Program-made: the position numbers and the translations under genes
Part shown: positions 59,011 to 64,000 of the stretch, piece by piece
Layout: every line of letters starts with the position of its first letter
Numbering within the stretch: position 1 is the stretch's first letter
Notes under the pieces: generated by a model
Databases searched by the model: none
The model's input: the letters and a program-made list of their open reading frames with translations, nothing else
Told to the model about the DNA's origin: nothing
Assembly (NCBI RefSeq): GCF_021130785.1
Contig: NC_060213.1
Coordinates: 96,836,501-96,900,500 of the forward strand
Length of the DNA: 64,000 bases
Source of the DNA: Homalodisca vitripennis
Taxonomy: Eukaryota; Arthropoda; Insecta; Hemiptera; Cicadellidae
Direction: 5' to 3'

Positions 59011-62000
59011 GTGGTTGTTTTGATATGAATTTATTTTTTAAACGGTATTACTGTATCACAATGGGTTTTGGAACAGACGTTGAATTGAACTGTTACGGAC
59101 GGAGAGTTTTAGTAACGAAACAGTTGCGATTACATATATGTGTGGTTTTGATAGGAATACTGGATACACTAGGATTGAGGAGGATATCAGAAGATGTATT
59201 CCGTCCACCAACCCCTACGCAAATCTCAACCGGGATCGTTTTGTTGCCCCTCGACTCTACAGATATATACACCCACTTCGGTACTCTCAGCCCCTCACAC
59301 TCCGCTCCTCATTGTGATCAATAATTTTCATCTATTATTGACCATTCTGGGTACGTGAAAAACATACATGGATTCCCCTTCACTTCCAGAAAATTCTTTT
59401 CAGCTAATACAACGCTCCAGGCACAAGAACCAACCAAACTCTGAGCCCTTCAACGCCAGGATGACCAAACATCACGTGTCGTGCGATGACAAAAACCGTT
59501 TCTAGGTACTCTTAGGTAAGATAGATAATTTTAATGTTTGCTTCGCATATACACTAATGTACAAAATCTATTACTCAACAAAACTCTCCGTCCAAAAGTA
59601 ACAGTTTAAATTCCGAACTCATTTATCCTGCATCCTTTATGTTAATAATAGACTCGAACATGTTGATTATTATTAAAAAAACCAAAGGATCATCCAAATA
59701 AAGCTGAATTTGTATTAGTTAGTTAATAAATAGCACGTACAAACAGAATAGGTAATATTATATAATTTCAACATGATTAACAATATTAAAGTAGGTTACT
59801 ATTTCAAACATTAATTAGTATAGGTTAAACTAAATTTTATTTTTTGTTAGAACTATGTTTAATATCCGGGATTACATTCAAATTTAATATACATTTACAT
59901 TCAAATCATTCTCACGAGGAATTGTAAAATATATGTACGGCTACAGATTATAGTATTGTATAAATATGTTAAATACTTGTTTTAATCTAACATTTCTACA
60001 TTTTTAAAGTTTGAGAAGGGGTTTCGCAGTTTATGAATTAAATTATATTTTCGTATCAAAATAAGGGATGACAATATTGTTATCTCTTTTCATTTATCTC
60101 TATTTGAACTGTGAAATTCAATGTCTAAGAAAACCACGGCCAGTAGATTTTCTTTCTGCCTGTTTGTGTTACTAGTTGGTGAAAACAACACATTTAGGAC
60201 CCTGACGTACGCAAGTCTTATGCTACAGTATATTTTATATTTCTGAGGAGGAGTTTAGGTATCGCCATTAGCCGAAAGTTCCAATTCCTGATTGTGTTGA
60301 CTACAGACCTCTACATTTAAAAAGGTCCCAGCTCCTCAAAATAAATTTCCCAATTAGTTATTCTGTTACAGTTGAAACTCCATAATTTCTAATTACTATT
60401 ATTGATCCTCAGGTGTCTGTCATTTTTGGTGATGAGAAATACATGCTGTAAGAAAGTTTGCAAGACCTTCTCTACTACAACAAGTCTTCCTCTGCTGGCA
60501 TGGGACTGCACCAAGTAGAAAGGAGCCTACACGAGTATCAGGGGCGTGAGTTTAATTAATACACTATCTTTATCATCACAAAAATTTAGTTACTATTTTC
60601 TTATGTCCATGACTCTAATTATAAGTTACTAAGGGTCTTCTAGTTATATTAATAATTCAGCGTAGTTCACAAAAATAGTACTAATTTTTAAAGCTGATAT
60701 GAAATATATTTAATTAAAGGCGTTTTGGATTAACATTACTTAAATGCAGGCCATTATATACGATGAAGTAAAATATTTAAATTGTGCAATCGATGCCTTG
60801 ATGCGGAGTATTCCGGAAGAAAGGTGTTTGTTTCGATGTGAATTATTTTTAAACGGTATTACTGTATCACAATGGGTTTCGGAACAGACGTTGAATTGAA
60901 CTGTTACGGACGGAGAGTTTTAGTAACGAAACAGTTGTGATTACATATATGTGTGGTTTTGATAGGAATACTGGATACACTAGGATTGAGGAGGATATTA
61001 GAAGATGTATTCCGTCCACCAATCCCTACGCAAATCTCAACCGGGATCGTTTTGTTGCCCCTCGACTCTACAGATATACACCCACTTCGGTACTTCCAGC
61101 CCCTCACACTCCGCTCCTCATTGTGATCAATTAATTTTCATCTGTAGATTATTGACCATTCTGGGGGGGACGTGAAAAGCATACATGGATTCCCCTTCAC
61201 TTTCAGAAAATTCTTTTCAGCTAATACAACGCTCCAGGCACAAGGACCAACCAACCTCTGAGCCCTTCAATGCCAGGATGACCAAACATCACGTGTCGTG
61301 CGATGACAAAACCGTTTCTAGGTACTCTTAGGTAAGATAGATCATTTTAATGTTTGCTTCGCATATACCCTAATGTACAAAATCTATTACTCAACAAAAC
61401 TCTCCGTCCAAAAGTAACAGTTTAAATTCCGAACTCATTTATCCTGCATCCTTTATGTTAATAATAGACTCGAACATGTTGATTATTATTAAAAAACCAA
61501 AGGATCATCCAAATAAAGCTGAATTTGTATTAGTTAGTTAATAAATAGCACGTACAAACAGAATAGGTAATAATATTATATAATTTCAACATGATTAACA
61601 ATATTAAAGTAGGTTACTATTTCAAACATTCATTAGTATAGGTTAACTAAATTTTATTTTTTGTTAGAACTATGTTTAATATCCGGGATTACATTCAAAT
61701 TTAATATACATTTACATTCAAATCATTCTCACGAGGAATTGTAAAATATATGTACGGCTACAGATTATAGTATTGTATAAATATGTTAAATACTTGTTTT
61801 AATCTAACATTTCTACATTTTTAAAGTTTGAAAAGGGGGTTCGCAGTTTATGAATTAAATTATATTTTCGTATCAGAATAAGGGATGACAATATTGTTAT
61901 CTCTTTTTCATTTATCTCTATTTGAACAGTGAAATTCAATGTCTCAGAAAACCACGGCCAGTAGATTTTCTTTCTGCCTGTTTGTGTTACTAGTTGGTGA

Positions 62001-64000
62001 AAACAACACATTTAGGACCCTGACGTACGCAAGTCTTATGCTACAGTATATTTTAAATTTCTGAGGAGGAGTTAAGGTATCGCCATTAGCCGAAAGTTCC
62101 AATTCCTGATTGTGTTGACTACAGACCTCTAAATTTAAAAAGGTCCCAGCTCCTCAAATAAATTTCCCAATAGTTATTCTGTTACAGTTGAAACTCCATA
62201 ATTTCTAATACTATTATTGATCCTCAGGTGTCTGTCATTTTTGGTGATTATAAATACATGCTGTAAGAAAGTTTGCAAGACCTTCTCTACTACAACAAGT
62301 CTTCCTCTGCTGCATGGGACTGCACCAAGTAGAAAGGAGCCTACACGAGTATCAGGGGCGTGAGTTTTAATTAATACATTATCTTTATCATCACAAAAAT
62401 TTAGTTACTATTTTCTTATGTCCATGACTCTAATTATAAGTTACTAAGGGTCTTCTAGTTATATTAATAATTCGGCGTAGTTCACAAAAATAGTACTAAT
62501 TTTTAAAGCTGATATGAAATATATTTAATTAAAGACGTTTTGGATTAACTTTACTTAAATGCAGGCCATTATCTACGATGAAGTAAAATATTTAAAATTG
62601 TGCAATCGATGCCTTGATGCGGAGTATTCCGGAAGAAAGGTGTTTGTTTTGATATGAATTATTTTTAAACGGTATTACTGTATCACAATGGGTTTCGGAA
62701 CAGACGTTGAATTGAACTGTTACGGACGGAGAGTTTTAGTAACGAAACAGTTGTGATTACATATATGTGGGGTTTTGATAGGAATACTGGATACACTAGG
62801 ATTGAGGAGGATATCAGAAGATGTATTCCGTCCACCAACCCCTACGCAAATCTCAACCGGGATCGTTTTGTTGCCCTCGACTCTACAGATATACACCCAC
62901 TTCGGTACTCCCAGCCCCTCACACTCCGCTCCTCATTGTGATCAATAATTTTCATCTATTATTGACCATTCTGGGGGACGTGAAAAGCATACATGGATAC
63001 CCCTTCACTTCCAGAAAATTCTTTTCAGCTAATACAACGCTCCAGGCACAAGAAAACAACCAACCTCTGAGCCCTTCAACGCCAGGATGACCAAACATCA
63101 CGTGTCGTGCGATGACAAAACCGTTTCTAGGTACTCTTAGGTAAGATAGATAATTTTAATGTTTGATTCGCATATACCCTAATGTAAAAAACCTATTACT
63201 CAACAAAACTCTCCGTCCAAAAGTAACAGTTTAAATTCCGAACTCATTTATCCTGAATCCTTTATGTTAATAATAGACTCGAAACATGTTGATTATTATT
63301 AAAAGAACCAAAGGATCATTTAGATAAAGCTGATTTTGTATTAGTTAGTTAATAAATAGCACGTAAAAACAGAATAGGTAATATTATATAATTTCAACAT
63401 GATTAACAATATTAAAGTAGGTTACTATTCCAACATTAATTAGTATAGGTTTAACTAAATATTTTTTGTTAGAACTAGTTTTAATATCCAGGATTACATT
63501 CAAATGTAATATACATTTACATTCAAATCATTCTCACAAGGAATTGTAAAATATATGTACGGCTACAGATTATAGTATTGGTATAAATGTTGAATACTTC
63601 TTTTAATCTAACATTTATACATTTTTAAAGTTTGAAAAAGGGGTTGGTAGTTTATGTATTAAATTATATTTTCGTATCAGAATAAGGGATGACAATATTG
63701 TTACCTCTTGACATTTATCTCTATTTGAACTGTGAAATTCAATGTCTCAGAAAACCACGGCCAGTAGATTATTCTTTCTGCCTATTTGTGTTACTAGTTG
63801 GTGAAAACAACACATTTAGGACCGTGACGTGCGCAAGTCTTATGCTACAGTATATTTTATAATTCTGAGGAGGAGTTTAGGTATCGCCATTAGCCGATAG
63901 TTCCAATTCCTGATTGTGTTGACTACAGACCTCTACATTTAAAAAGGTCCCAGCTCCTCAAATAAATTTCCCAATAGTTATTCTGTTACAGTTGAAACTC
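59011..64000. repeat. Tandem array of ~1.81-kb units (about 2.75 copies, open to the right)
   Basis: The anchor ACGGTATTACTGTATCACAA begins at 59042, 60853 and 62669, giving periods of 1811 and 1816 bp. The units are near-identical with small indels and runs past the window end. The first unit begins abruptly after the C-rich tract. No transposon protein, LTR, inverted end, rRNA or tRNA is recognised. Frames inside the unit are short and broken differently in each copy. It could be a satellite, or a tandemly duplicated genomic fragment. Confidence 0.9.

Noticed and set aside
59025..59324. 99-codon plus-strand frame in the first tandem unit
   Set aside because: The second and third units carry a stop or a one-base deletion in the same frame, so it is not a conserved gene.
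61799..62011. 70-codon minus-strand frame in the tandem array
   Set aside because: AT-rich and changed by indels in the other units.
59011..64000. rDNA, histone or snRNA gene repeat as explanation for the tandem array
   Set aside because: No conserved rRNA, histone or snRNA text was seen on either strand.
1..64000. CRISPR arrays, bacterial operons, riboswitches
   Set aside because: The repeats here are transposon or satellite type. Spliced exons and retrotransposons show a eukaryotic genome.

Overview
The window looks like nuclear DNA of an arthropod, most likely an insect. It is AT-rich, has spliced exons with GT..AG borders, and is dominated by insect-type transposons: jockey/CR1/R1-like LINEs, a Ty3/Gypsy LTR element, piggyBac-like and mariner-like DNA transposons, and MITEs. 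There are no bacterial operons, rRNA genes or CRISPR arrays. The order of insect cannot be fixed from the sequence alone.

One host gene runs through most of the window on the minus strand. Six exons join in frame with matching splice phases: 49423-49642, 31353-31479, 29248-29330, 14010-14141, 13387-13539 and 284-2743. A weaker candidate upstream exon lies at 58618-58668. The encoded protein has a dsRBD-like/linker part, an R3H-like segment and a long low-complexity, Ser/Asn/Gln-rich tail with two polyproline stretches. It may be related to NKRF-type R3H proteins, but this is inference. The large terminal exon carries one extra base in a five-base homopolymer, which breaks the frame. The gene continues past the left edge and probably past the right side of the array.

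The introns are packed with nested transposons. 2.7-13.4 kb holds a truncated piggyBac-like copy, a LINE whose first ORF encodes an SGNH (GDSL-like) hydrolase and which is split by an opposite-strand LINE, a foldback MITE, and a 1.8-kb piggyBac-type non-autonomous element. 16.2-29.1 kb holds a mariner remnant joined to a Gypsy element. The Gypsy element has a 905-bp 3' LTR and a truncated 5' LTR, and contains both a LINE and a complete-ended but decayed piggyBac element. 29.7-32.6 kb has R1-like and mariner remnants. 33.6-41.5 kb has an RNase H-bearing LINE interrupted by a nearly full-length two-ORF LINE. That LINE is in turn split between its ORFs by a mariner-like element with 566-bp terminal inverted repeats. 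43.2-47.8 kb is a full-length LINE inserted in an older repeat. 52.8-56.7 kb is a LINE split by a second LINE with an 11-bp target duplication; the inner copy has an unbroken RT reading frame.

The right end, 58.9-64.0 kb, is of another kind. A very regular C-rich minisatellite (A plus fifteen C, period 16) abuts a tandem array of 1.81-kb units, of which about 2.75 are seen before the window ends. The array matches no family I recognise and is the least explained structure here.
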